Shown here: positions 1-5,701 of the stretch, piece by piece
How positions within the stretch are numbered: the stretch's first letter is position 1
How the letters are laid out: every line of letters starts with the position of its first letter
From: JBPOIS01 sp052034295
Lineage (GTDB): Bacteria > Pseudomonadota > Gammaproteobacteria > Pseudomonadales > Moraxellaceae
Assembly (NCBI GenBank): GCA_052034295.1
Contig: JBPOIS010000057.1
Location: forward strand, 1 to 9,151
DNA length: 9,151 bases
Direction: 5' to 3'
Notes under the pieces: generated by a model
What the model was told of the DNA's origin: nothing
What the model saw: the letters and a program-made list of their open reading frames with translations, nothing else
Database searches by the model: none
Program-made: the position numbers and the translations under genes

Positions 1-20
1 TCATCTGCAGCGACACCTGA

Positions 21-1730
21 TCAGGGTTTCAGGTGCAGTTTTTCGGACAGGGCACGGTCCTTTTCGATCTGGCGGGTGATCATCCACTGCTGGGCAATGG
101 TCAGCAGGTTGTTCACGATCCAGTACAACACCAGTCCAGCCGGGAAAAACAGCAGGAATACCGTGAAAATGATCGGCAGCATTTTCATCATTTTGGCCTG
201 GGCCGGATCGGCAGGCTGCGGATTGAGCATTTGCTGCACATACATGGTCACGCCCATGATCAGCGGCAAAATAAACCATGGGTCCATCGAGGACAAATCC
301 TGAATCCAGCCCAGCCATGGGGCGTGGCGCAGTTCCACACTCTCCATCAGCACCCAGTACAGCGCCAGGAAAATCGGCATCTGCAGCAAAAGCGGCAGAC
401 AGCCGGACAGGGGATTCACCTCTTCACGGCGGTACAGTGCCATCATTTCCTGGGAAAACTTCATACGGTCGTCGCCGTATTCTTCCTTCAGCCGCTGCAT
501 TTCCGGGGTGATCAGGCGCATTTTGGCCATGGAGCGGTAGCTTTTGGCCGACAGCGGAAACAGCAGCATTTTCACCAGCACGGTCAGGACGATAATCGAC
601 CAGCCCCAGTTGCCCAGCAGGCCGTGAATGAATTTCAGGCCAATAAACAGCACCTGGGCAATCGGCCACAGCACGCCATAATCGACCGTTTTATCCAGAC
701 CTTCAGCCAGCGGTTTCAGCTCGCTCTGGATTTTTGGACCGGCATACAGCTGGGTGGTGAAGGTTTTTTGCTGATTCGGCGCAACGCTGACCAGCGGGGT
801 TTGATAACCAATCAAATGCAGTGCGCCATTGTTGCGGCTTTGCAGGGTCACTGTGTCCTGGGCATTGGGAATCCAGGCGCTGACAAAATAATGCTGCACC
901 ACGCCGACCCAGCCGGCTTTGACCTGCTGATTGAGCGGTTCATCCTGAAAATCGGTAAATTTGATTTTGTTGTAGCTTTCACCCGGTTTGCCCCACGCCC
1001 CACCGAGGTAGGTGGCCAGCCCCATCATGCCCTGCGAGCTCTTGCTGGGGTCCACGCTGCCATCGCGTTTCAGTTGCGCAAACATCTGGCCCTGCCAGGG
1101 CTGGGCACTGCGGTTGATCACCGTATAACTCAGCTGGATCGGATAGCTGCCGCGATGGAACTGGTACAGCTTGACCACTTCCACGCCCTGGGCATTGCGA
1201 TACACCAGCGGCACATTCAGGCTGTTCTGCTGCGGCTGCAGCTGGTAGCGCGGGGCCGTGCTCTGGTACAGCGGCCGGCCACTGGGGTTGGCGTCAGGGC
1301 CAGAGGGCCCAATCAGCCCCGACTGGGCCACAAAGGTGCGCACCTGATCCTGCTGCAGCAGTTCAAAAGGCTGGGCCGAGTGCTTGCTGTCGTCATGCTG
1401 CAGCAGCGCCAGACGCACCAGATCGCCACCGCGCGGGTCGATCCAGGCGCGCACCAGATCGGTCTGCACCTCAATCAGCCCGGCTGGGACGGCAGCCGCT
1501 GCGGGGGAGGGCAGGGCACCGGGGCTGGCGGCCACACTGGCCGGAGCAGGCACATCACCCGAAGCCGTGGCGGTTGGTGCCGGGGGCACATCAGCCCCTG
1601 TGGCGGGCGCGGCCACGGTGGGCGCTGCGGCCGGGCTGGCATGGCCATAATCCTTTTGCCAGGCCAGAATCAGCAAATACGCGGTGACCAGCAATCCCAG
1701 CAGCACCACAATCCGCAAACCACGTTGCAT
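21..1730 (-). CDS. yidC: Membrane protein insertase YidC (Oxa1/Alb3 family)
   Basis: YidC inserts inner-membrane proteins, alone or with the Sec translocon, and helps them fold. The 569-residue product has the gammaproteobacterial layout: an N-terminal membrane segment (about residues 4-23), an Ala/Pro-rich linker (about 30-90), a large periplasmic domain (about 90-345), then the conserved Oxa1 core with several membrane helices. Recognisable core blocks are SYRSMAKMR, SQEMMALYRREEVNPLSGCLP, LLQMPIFLALYWVL, LPLIMGVTMYVQQ and FPAGLVLYWIVNNLLTIAQQW. The positive charge of the hydrophilic groove (Arg366 in E. coli) is Lys387 here, which I recall is also Lys in Pseudomonas. The ATG at 1730 was chosen because it gives MQRGLRIVVLLGLLVTAYLL, a standard first helix, and because GAGGTG (1740-1735) lies 4 nt upstream. 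That Shine-Dalgarno overlaps the yidD stop codon, so the two genes are probably translationally coupled. An in-frame ATG at 1814 would add 28 residues of non-conserved sequence within yidD. Confidence 0.98.
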   Translation of the reverse strand: MQRGLRIVVLLGLLVTAYLLILAWQKDYGHASPAAAPTVAAPATGADVPPAPTATASGDVPAPASVAASPGALPSPAAAAVPAGLIEVQTDLVRAWIDPRGGDLVRLALLQHDDSKHSAQPFELLQQDQVRTFVAQSGLIGPSGPDANPSGRPLYQSTAPRYQLQPQQNSLNVPLVYRNAQGVEVVKLYQFHRGSYPIQLSYTVINRSAQPWQGQMFAQLKRDGSVDPSKSSQGMMGLATYLGGAWGKPGESYNKIKFTDFQDEPLNQQVKAGWVGVVQHYFVSAWIPNAQDTVTLQSRNNGALHLIGYQTPLVSVAPNQQKTFTTQLYAGPKIQSELKPLAEGLDKTVDYGVLWPIAQVLFIGLKFIHGLLGNWGWSIIVLTVLVKMLLFPLSAKSYRSMAKMRLITPEMQRLKEEYGDDRMKFSQEMMALYRREEVNPLSGCLPLLLQMPIFLALYWVLMESVELRHAPWLGWIQDLSSMDPWFILPLIMGVTMYVQQMLNPQPADPAQAKMMKMLPIIFTVFLLFFPAGLVLYWIVNNLLTIAQQWMITRQIEKDRALSEKLHLKP

Positions 1731-1738
1731 AACGCACC

Positions 1739-2050
1739 TCAACCATGTTGTATGCCGCTGCCTGGTTCTATCACCGCCCGGCGATAAGGCACGCGCCCAC
1801 AGGGGACAGCACAAGGGTAAAATTTCAGATGGCGGAACAGGCGCGGCACGGGATCATAGCCAGAGCCGCCCCAGGGATGGCAGCGCAGTACGCGCCGGAA
1901 GGCCAGCCAGCCGCCCACGCCAGCCCCGTACTGGCGCACCGCCAGCAAGGCATATCGGGAGCAGGTGGGATAATAACGACAGCGCGGGCCCAGCAGGGGA
2001 CTCAGCACCACTTGATACACACGGATGAGCCACAGCAGCACCTGCTTCAT
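1739..2050 (-). CDS. yidD: YidD membrane protein insertion efficiency factor
   Basis: This small, probably membrane-associated protein belongs to the YidD (DUF37, formerly haemolysin-like) family, which assists YidC-dependent insertion in E. coli. The family signature is clear: an amphipathic start (MKQVLLWLIRVYQVVLSPLL), then GPRCRYYPTCSRYA with conserved cysteines, then RVLRCHPWGGSGYDPVP. From the ATG at 2050 the protein has 103 residues. Most family members that I recall are shorter, about 70-90, and here the extra length is a C-terminal tail of about 28 residues with no recognised motif. A GTG at 2059 directly after the rnpA stop could add three residues, but the ATG gives the usual family N-terminus. 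The gene starts 9 bp after rnpA ends and stops 8 bp before yidC begins, so it sits within one rpmH-rnpA-yidD-yidC transcription unit. Confidence 0.95.
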   Translation of the reverse strand: MKQVLLWLIRVYQVVLSPLLGPRCRYYPTCSRYALLAVRQYGAGVGGWLAFRRVLRCHPWGGSGYDPVPRLFRHLKFYPCAVPCGRVPYRRAVIEPGSGIQHG

Positions 2051-2059
2051 GAAATCCAC

Positions 2060-2437
2060 TCACCGCGATGAGTCTGAACTTCCCTGAACACGCCGTCTCA
2101 ATTGCAGCCACAATTGGGCCAGTTCGCTGGCCAGCTGCGCCGAAGAGGCCTGGGCGGCACCCAGTTTGGCCAGCACCACCAAATCAACATCTGGCAGCTC
2201 CGGTGCCTGCTTCCGGAAGCTTTCCCGCACCAGCCGCTTGATCCGGTTGCGGTCATGGGCCAGACGCACCTTGCGCTTGGCGATCACCAGCCCGAGCCGG
2301 GCCTGTTGTTCCGAGGGGACCGCAAGCACCATCAGGTGGGCTTGCTGGACCTTGTAGCGGGCCTGACCAAACACCCGCTCAAACTCTGAAGCCTGCAGCA
2401 GGCGGCGATCCGGGCCAAACGGATATTGGGTCATCAT
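2060..2437 (-). CDS. rnpA: Ribonuclease P protein component (C5 protein)
   Basis: This is the protein subunit of RNase P, which binds the catalytic RNA and helps recognise the 5' leader of precursor tRNAs. The 125-residue product shows the family hallmarks: FxRVF-like start (SEFERVFGQARYK, about residues 17-29), the hydrophobic strand LGLVIAKRKVRLA, and the basic RNR helix HDRNRIKRLVRESFR with RNR at residues 63-65. The length is close to the E. coli protein. Two consecutive ATG codons (2437 and 2434) precede TQYPFGPDRRLL and either could start translation. The gene begins 38 bp after the rpmH stop with no terminator between them, as in most bacteria. The reading frame stays open upstream, right through rpmH to an ATG at 2635. 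That extension is not RnpA-like and is treated separately as a finding. Confidence 0.97.
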   Translation of the reverse strand: MMTQYPFGPDRRLLQASEFERVFGQARYKVQQAHLMVLAVPSEQQARLGLVIAKRKVRLAHDRNRIKRLVRESFRKQAPELPDVDLVVLAKLGAAQASSAQLASELAQLWLQLRRRVQGSSDSSR

Positions 2438-2475
2438 GTTCCGTGGCCGTGGCCCCTGCGCAGGCACCTGCCGGG

Positions 2476-2610
2476 TCAGACGGTCAGGCGATGACGGCCC
2501 TTGGCACGGCGGCGGGCCAGAACCTGACGGCCATTCTTGGTGGCCATGCGGGCACGGAAACCATGGACACGTTTGCGCTTCAGAACGCTGGGTTGAAAAG
2601 TACGTTTCAT
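2476..2610 (-). CDS. rpmH: 50S ribosomal protein L34
   Basis: The translation from ATG 2610 to TGA 2476-2478 is a 44-residue, very basic protein starting MKRTFQPSVLKRKRVHGFRA and ending ARRRAKGRHRLTV. This is the near-invariant bacterial L34 sequence and length. L34 is a small large-subunit protein that packs against 23S rRNA. It is the first gene of the leftward operon and is read from the promoter at 2645-2674. No strong Shine-Dalgarno precedes it. Its position next to oriC and upstream of rnpA is conserved across bacteria and confirms the identity. Confidence 0.98.
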   Translation of the reverse strand: MKRTFQPSVLKRKRVHGFRARMATKNGRQVLARRRAKGRHRLTV

Positions 2611-2644
2611 GATAAAGCCAATGCAGAAAGGTCAAAGACGCGGG

Positions 2645-2674
2645 ATTCTATCGGCATTGCCCCCTGACTGTCAA
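2645..2674 (-). promoter_or_regulatory. Sigma70-type promoter of the rpmH-rnpA-yidD-yidC operon
   Basis: On the minus strand a perfect -35 box, TTGACA (2674-2669), is followed after 18 bp by TAGAAT (2650-2645), one mismatch from the -10 consensus. Transcription would start near 2638, leaving a leader of about 28 nt before rpmH. It is the only strong promoter I can see for the leftward genes, and no terminator appears between them. A 20-bp palindrome lies 25 bp upstream of the -35 box and could hold a regulator. Confidence 0.8.
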
Positions 2675-2699
2675 TGCGCTTTGACCTGACGCCAAGGGC

Positions 2700-2719
2700 T
2701 GGTGCAGTCGACTGCACCA
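2700..2719. repeat. 20-bp perfect palindrome between the rpmH promoter and oriC
   Basis: The half-site TGGTGCAGTC is followed immediately by its exact reverse complement, with no central spacer, giving a 20-bp perfect dyad. It lies upstream of the rpmH -35 box, centred roughly 70 bp before the expected start site, and 27 bp before the first DnaA box. It is not followed by a T-run, so it does not look like a terminator. It could be a dimeric regulator site or an origin-associated protein site; nothing in the sequence names the binder. Confidence 0.75.
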
Positions 2720-2746
2720 ACCGGCGTTGGGCCTCTTGCCACTGAG

Positions 2747-2755
2747 TTATCCACA
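2747..2755 (+). promoter_or_regulatory. DnaA box 1, left of the unwinding element
   Basis: Perfect TTATCCACA on the plus strand, read toward the A/T tract. A 14-bp GC-rich spacer (2756-2769) separates it from TAA triplets beginning at 2770. It is the only consensus box left of the A/T tract. Confidence 0.9.
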
Positions 2756-2769
2756 GGTTTGGGGCTGCG

Positions 2770-2813
2770 TAATAATAAAATTTATAAATTTAAATTTAAA
2801 TTTATTATTATTA
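2770..2813. other. AT-only DNA unwinding element with flanking TAA triplets
   Basis: These 44 bp contain no G or C, in a locus that is otherwise GC-rich. The tract holds three copies of AAATTT in tandem (2786-2803) within a 22-bp perfect palindrome (2784-2805). Its ends carry TAA triplets reading inward on opposite strands: three on the plus strand (2770-2778) and four on the minus strand (2813-2802). The arms 2770-2779 and 2801-2810 are exact inverted repeats. TAA fits the DnaA-trio consensus of bacterial origin unwinding systems as I recall it. Assignment as the duplex-opening site is very likely from composition and position; use of the triplets is inference. Confidence 0.9.
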
Positions 2814-2827
2814 GGGGCGCGTTTTTC

Positions 2828-2836
2828 TGTGGATAA
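2828..2836 (-). promoter_or_regulatory. DnaA box 2, right of the unwinding element
   Basis: Perfect TTATCCACA on the minus strand, read toward the A/T tract. It is separated from the TAA triplets by 14 bp (2827-2814) that include CGCGCCCC. It mirrors box 1 exactly in orientation and distance. Confidence 0.9.
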
Positions 2837-2870
2837 GTCACTTTTTTCATTTAAAAACATAAACATGTCC

Positions 2871-2913
2871 TGTGGATAAACCTGTGGAAAAGCTGTGGAC
2901 AAAATGTGGATAA
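2871..2913 (-). promoter_or_regulatory. Helically phased cluster of four minus-strand DnaA boxes
   Basis: Left ends are at 2871 (perfect), 2883 (TGTGGAAAA, one mismatch), 2894 (TGTGGACAA, one mismatch) and 2905 (perfect). The 12, 11 and 11 bp spacing places all four on one face of the helix and all point toward the unwinding element. Strong outer sites flanking weaker inner ones suggest cooperative filling by DnaA, which is inference. Confidence 0.85.
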
Positions 2914-2926
2914 CTTTTTCGCCAAA

Positions 2927-2962
2927 ACTTATCCACAGACTTATCCACAGACTTATCCACAA
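2927..2962 (+). repeat. Three tandem 12-bp repeats, each carrying a DnaA box
   Basis: The unit ACTTATCCACAG occurs at 2927-2938 and 2939-2950, and with its last base changed at 2951-2962. Each unit contains a perfect plus-strand TTATCCACA (2929, 2941, 2953), so boxes are 3 bp apart and recur at slightly more than one helical turn. They point away from the A/T tract, opposite to the neighbouring minus-strand cluster. Confidence 0.9.
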
Positions 2963-2971
2963 GCGCAGGCC

Positions 2972-3003
2972 TGTGGATAACTGCCCGCTCACCCTGTGGA
3001 TAA
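2972..3003 (-). promoter_or_regulatory. Two minus-strand DnaA boxes proximal to dnaA
   Basis: Perfect boxes lie at 2972-2980 and 2995-3003, 23 bp apart (about two turns), again pointing to the unwinding element. They are the boxes closest to the putative dnaA promoter, with the last ending 36 bp before its -35 box. They could therefore serve both the origin and dnaA autoregulation. Confidence 0.85.
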
Positions 3004-3007
3004 GTCC

Positions 3008-3025
3008 GAAATCAGGACTGATTTC
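3008..3025. repeat. Inverted repeat between oriC and the dnaA promoter
   Basis: Perfect 7-bp arms GAAATCA and TGATTTC surround a 4-bp centre (GGAC). It lies just after the last DnaA box and 14 bp before the putative dnaA -35 box. No T-run follows, so it is not a typical terminator. An operator for dnaA is possible but unproven. Confidence 0.5.
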
Positions 3026-3039
3026 CGCATGCAACAGCC

Positions 3040-3069
3040 GTGGCAAATGGCCCCCGTTTTGGGTAAAAT
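3040..3069 (+). promoter_or_regulatory. Putative dnaA promoter
   Basis: TAAAAT (3064-3069) matches five of six -10 positions. GTGGCA (3040-3045), 18 bp upstream, matches four of six -35 positions. Transcription would start near 3076, giving a leader of about 60 nt before the dnaA ATG. This is the best candidate in the stretch 3004-3136, but the -35 is only moderate and DnaA boxes upstream may influence it. Confidence 0.4.
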
Positions 3070-3136
3070 CCTGTCCCCGTCTATCCAGTGCTGTGCTGCC
3101 GATAGCCGGTTCATGCGGACAGCAACGAGACCCAAC

Positions 3137-4522
3137 ATGACGGCTACCCCCGCTTCCCTCTGGCAACGTACCCTGGAGCTGCTGCGCACCGAGCTGACGC
3201 CCAACGCGTTCACCATGTGGATTCAGCCGCTGCGTGCCGAAGAAACCCCAGAGGGCCTGCGGCTGTTCGCGTTCAACCCGCATTTCACCAACACCCTGAA
3301 TAAGACCTACCGCACCCAGATCGAACGGGCGGTGCGCCAGATCAGCGGCCAGCGTGACTATGGCGTGGAAATCCTGCTTGACGCCCACCCGCAGTTGGGG
3401 CTGCCCGAGGACCCTGCAGCAGCAGCGGCCCCGGAGTCCGGTGAAGCACCACTGCCTGTGCCGGAATCACGCGCGGGCAAATCACGCAAAAAAAACCTCG
3501 GCACCTCGCTGAATCCGCTGTTCACCTTTGAAAATTTCATCGAAGGCCCCTCCAACCAGATGGCCGCAAAATACTGCCATTACGTGGTGGACCAGCTCGG
3601 CAATACCCAGCACAATCCCTTTTTCATCTATGGTCCCACTGGTCTGGGCAAAACCCACCTGATGCATGCGGTGGGCCATCAGCTGATGAAGCAAAACCCC
3701 GGCGCCAAAGTGCTGTACCTGACTTCGGAATATTTTGTACAGCGGCTGGTGACCGCCTTGCAAAAGGGGCAGGTGGACGCATTCAAGGATGAATGCCGCA
3801 GTCAGGATCTGTTATTGATCGACGATGTGCACCTGTTGGCCGGCAAGGAAAAATCCTTGACTGAATTTGCAGCGTTGTTCAACGTGCTGCTGGACCAGTC
3901 GCGGCAGATCATTCTCACCAGCAACCGTCATCCCAAACTGCTGACCGAATTACAGGAGCGGCTGACTTCGCGATTATCCTGGGGGGTGGCGGTGGAGGTG
4001 GAACCCCCTGCGCTTGAAACCCGCGTGGAGATTTTGCTGAAAAAAGCCGAACTGGTGCAGCTGTATTTGCCGCGCACCTGTGCGCTGTTTATCGCCGAAA
4101 ATGTGGCCGGGAATGTCCGCGAGCTGGAAGGGGCCCTGAACAAAGTGCGCCTGACGGCCAACTTCAAGGGCATCGACATTAATCTGGCGCTGATCCGGGA
4201 ATCGCTCAAGGACATTTTGGCGATGCGGGCCCAGGTGGTTAACATCGAGAATATCCAGCGGGTGGTCTGTGAGTATTTCCAGATTGCCCACAAGGACCTG
4301 ATTGGCCCCAAGCGCACACGCATTTTTGCCCGGCCCCGCCAGCTGGCCATGGGACTGGCCCGCGAGCTGACCGACGAAAGCTTTCCAGAAATTGGCCAGG
4401 CATTCGGTGGTCGGGATCACACCACAGTGATGCACGCCTGTGATAAGGTCAGCGAACTGCGAAACACCGATCGGGGTTTTGCGCAGGACTACCAGGAATT
4501 GTTACGCTTGCTGCAATCCTGA
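3137..4522 (+). CDS. dnaA: Chromosomal replication initiator protein DnaA
   Basis: DnaA is the AAA+ ATPase that binds oriC boxes, melts the origin and recruits the DnaB helicase. All four domains are visible in the 461 residues. Domain I (about 1-80) starts TATPASLWQRTLELL, with Trp9 matching E. coli Trp6. Domain II (about 85-125) is an Ala/Pro/Glu/Lys linker. The AAA+ domain III has NPLFTFENFIEGPSN, Walker A GPTGLGKT (166-173), Walker B LLLIDD (225-230), arginine finger Arg279 in RLTSRLSWG, and sensor II Arg328 in NVRELEGAL. Domain IV ends with the DnaA signature GGRDHTTVMHA (424-434); Arg393 aligns with the minor-groove Arg399 of E. coli. The ATG at 3137 was chosen because conserved domain I begins there; an in-frame ATG at 2996 would start inside a DnaA box. 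The Shine-Dalgarno is weak (GAGA). It is likely autoregulated through the adjacent boxes. Confidence 0.98.
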   Translation: MTATPASLWQRTLELLRTELTPNAFTMWIQPLRAEETPEGLRLFAFNPHFTNTLNKTYRTQIERAVRQISGQRDYGVEILLDAHPQLGLPEDPAAAAAPESGEAPLPVPESRAGKSRKKNLGTSLNPLFTFENFIEGPSNQMAAKYCHYVVDQLGNTQHNPFFIYGPTGLGKTHLMHAVGHQLMKQNPGAKVLYLTSEYFVQRLVTALQKGQVDAFKDECRSQDLLLIDDVHLLAGKEKSLTEFAALFNVLLDQSRQIILTSNRHPKLLTELQERLTSRLSWGVAVEVEPPALETRVEILLKKAELVQLYLPRTCALFIAENVAGNVRELEGALNKVRLTANFKGIDINLALIRESLKDILAMRAQVVNIENIQRVVCEYFQIAHKDLIGPKRTRIFARPRQLAMGLARELTDESFPEIGQAFGGRDHTTVMHACDKVSELRNTDRGFAQDYQELLRLLQS

Positions 4523-4544
4523 TTGCCAGACCGAGAGTTCTTTC

Positions 4545-5696
4545 ATGCACATTCAATTGCCTCGCGAAACGCTGTTTCGCGCCATCAGCCTATTGTCCAG
4601 CGCCGTAGACCGCCGGCACACCCTGGCGATTTTGTCCAATGTCAAAATCGACGCCCAGCCCGGACTGATCACCCTGACCACTTCGGATCTGGAGGTGGAG
4701 CTGGTGGGCAGCCTGCACGTGGCCGAAGGGGTGGTGGTCGAGCCGGGCAGCACCACCGTGCCCTGCCGCAAGCTGGCCGACATCCTCAAGACCCTGTCGG
4801 CTGAGCAGGTGTCGCTGCAGACCCAGGACCCAGACCAGCGCTGTCTGATCCGGGCGGGCAAGGGGCGGTTCACCCTGAGCACCCTGCCGGCGCAGGATTT
4901 TCCGCTGCTGGGGCAGGTGGAGTTGCCCTTTCACCTGGAGGTCCAGCAGGATCACCTGAAGTCGCTGCTCGACCGCACCGCCTTTGCCATGGCGGTGCAG
5001 GATGTGCGGTTCTATCTGACCGGCACGCTGCTGGAGGTGGAGCCGCAGCTGCTGCGTGCCGTGACCACCGACGGCCACCGTCTGGCGCTGTCTGAATGTC
5101 CCGCCAGCCTGCAGGGTGAGGGCCAGGGGTTCCAGATGATTGTGCCGCGCAAGGCCGTCAGTGAGCTGCAGCACCTGCTCAAGCCGGAATCCTCGCGCAT
5201 CCGTCTGGGGGCCGGCAAGGAATTCATGAGCGTCACCGTGCAGCCCAGTGACAAGGACCGTGAGCAGGGCCTGAATCTGGAGGTGCGCCTCAGCACCAAG
5301 CTGATTGACGGCAAATTCCCCGAGTACCGCCGGGTGATTCCGCGTCATGGCGACAAAACCATTCTGGTCGAGCGCGAGTTGCTGCAAAAATCCCTGCAGC
5401 GGGTGGCGGTGCTCAGTCACGAAAAACTCCGCGGCATCGTCTTTGACTTTGCCACCCAGCAGCTGGTGCTGCGTGCCAACAACCCCGAGCAGGACGAGGC
5501 CGTGGATGAGGTGCCGGTGGAGTATGCAGGTGAGTCACTGACCATGTCGTTTAATTCTTCCTACATGCAGGATGTGCTGAACGTACTGGGTGGCGAGCAG
5601 GTGCAGCTGGTGCTGTCAGAGCCTTCCGCCTCTGCACTGGTTCAGGACCCGCAACAACAGGGCACCCTGTATGTGGTCATGCCCATGCGGATCTGA
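4545..5696 (+). CDS. dnaN: DNA polymerase III sliding clamp, beta subunit
   Basis: The beta clamp is a ring-shaped dimer that tethers DNA polymerase III and other repair and replication proteins to DNA. The 383-residue product has three repeated clamp folds (about 1-125, 126-262, 263-383). Landmarks are SDLEVELV, GRFTLSTLPAQDFP, FAMAVQDVRFYLTGTLLE, TTDGHRLAL (174-182), KLIDGKFPEYRRVIP, EKLRGIVF, ANNPEQDEA and the C-terminal YVVMPMRI, which forms part of the partner-binding pocket. It is longer than the 366-residue E. coli clamp, mainly through about 12-15 extra residues near 232-245 (SDKDREQG) in the second fold. I recall a similar insertion in Acinetobacter DnaN. The ATG at 4545 follows GAGAG and lies 22 bp after dnaA; an open frame from 4440 lacks clamp homology before this point. 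It is probably co-transcribed with dnaA. Confidence 0.98.
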   Translation: MHIQLPRETLFRAISLLSSAVDRRHTLAILSNVKIDAQPGLITLTTSDLEVELVGSLHVAEGVVVEPGSTTVPCRKLADILKTLSAEQVSLQTQDPDQRCLIRAGKGRFTLSTLPAQDFPLLGQVELPFHLEVQQDHLKSLLDRTAFAMAVQDVRFYLTGTLLEVEPQLLRAVTTDGHRLALSECPASLQGEGQGFQMIVPRKAVSELQHLLKPESSRIRLGAGKEFMSVTVQPSDKDREQGLNLEVRLSTKLIDGKFPEYRRVIPRHGDKTILVERELLQKSLQRVAVLSHEKLRGIVFDFATQQLVLRANNPEQDEAVDEVPVEYAGESLTMSFNSSYMQDVLNVLGGEQVQLVLSEPSASALVQDPQQQGTLYVVMPMRI

Positions 5697-5701
5697 TCTG
5701 C

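Larger units (their letters stand above)
2747..3003. other. oriC: Chromosomal replication origin (oriC)
   Basis: This is the DnaA-box-rich core of the 526-bp gap between rpmH and dnaA. Nine perfect TTATCCACA boxes are present: plus strand at 2747, 2929, 2941 and 2953; minus strand at 2828, 2871, 2905, 2972 and 2995 (left-end coordinates). One-mismatch boxes begin at 2883 (TGTGGAAAA) and 2894 (TGTGGACAA). A 44-bp pure A/T tract (2770-2813) is the obvious unwinding element, and a second A/T-rich stretch lies at 2841-2866. DnaA would load on the boxes and open the A/T tract. The rpmH-oriC-dnaA position is the known origin site in Pseudomonas and relatives. The gene strands diverge here, which also fits an origin. 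No GATC site occurs in 2611-3136, so Dam/SeqA-type control is not expected. Confidence 0.96.

Noticed and set aside
33..1787. A 584-codon open frame on the plus strand opposite yidC
   Set aside because: It is fully antisense to a well-conserved yidC and its translation is His/Gln/Arg-rich low-complexity sequence with no family resemblance. Long antisense frames are expected in GC-rich coding DNA.
2717..2730. Small hairpin CCAAC-CGGC-GTTGG beside the 20-bp palindrome, considered as a terminator
   Set aside because: It has a 5-bp stem and no T-run on either strand. It overlaps the stronger palindrome and lies upstream of both flanking genes, not downstream.
3089..3124. Possible dnaA leader hairpin with arms TGCTGT and ACAGCA
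   Set aside because: The arms are only 6 bp around a 24-nt loop with no convincing inner pairing, so chance is likely.
2996..3136. In-frame upstream extension of dnaA by 47 codons
   Set aside because: The extension starts within a DnaA box and crosses the putative dnaA promoter. Conserved domain I begins at the ATG at 3137.
2747..3388. A 213-codon minus-strand frame running from early dnaA across oriC
   Set aside because: Its sequence simply translates DnaA boxes, the A/T tract and the antisense of dnaA. It shows repeats such as LWISLWIS from the boxes and no protein features.
4440..4544. In-frame upstream extension of dnaN
   Set aside because: It overlaps the 3' end of dnaA in another frame. 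The clamp family N-terminus begins at 4545, after a GAGAG element.
4590..5420. A 276-codon minus-strand frame opposite dnaN
   Set aside because: It is antisense to an intact clamp gene, Gln/His/Leu-rich, and without a ribosome-binding site or recognised domain.
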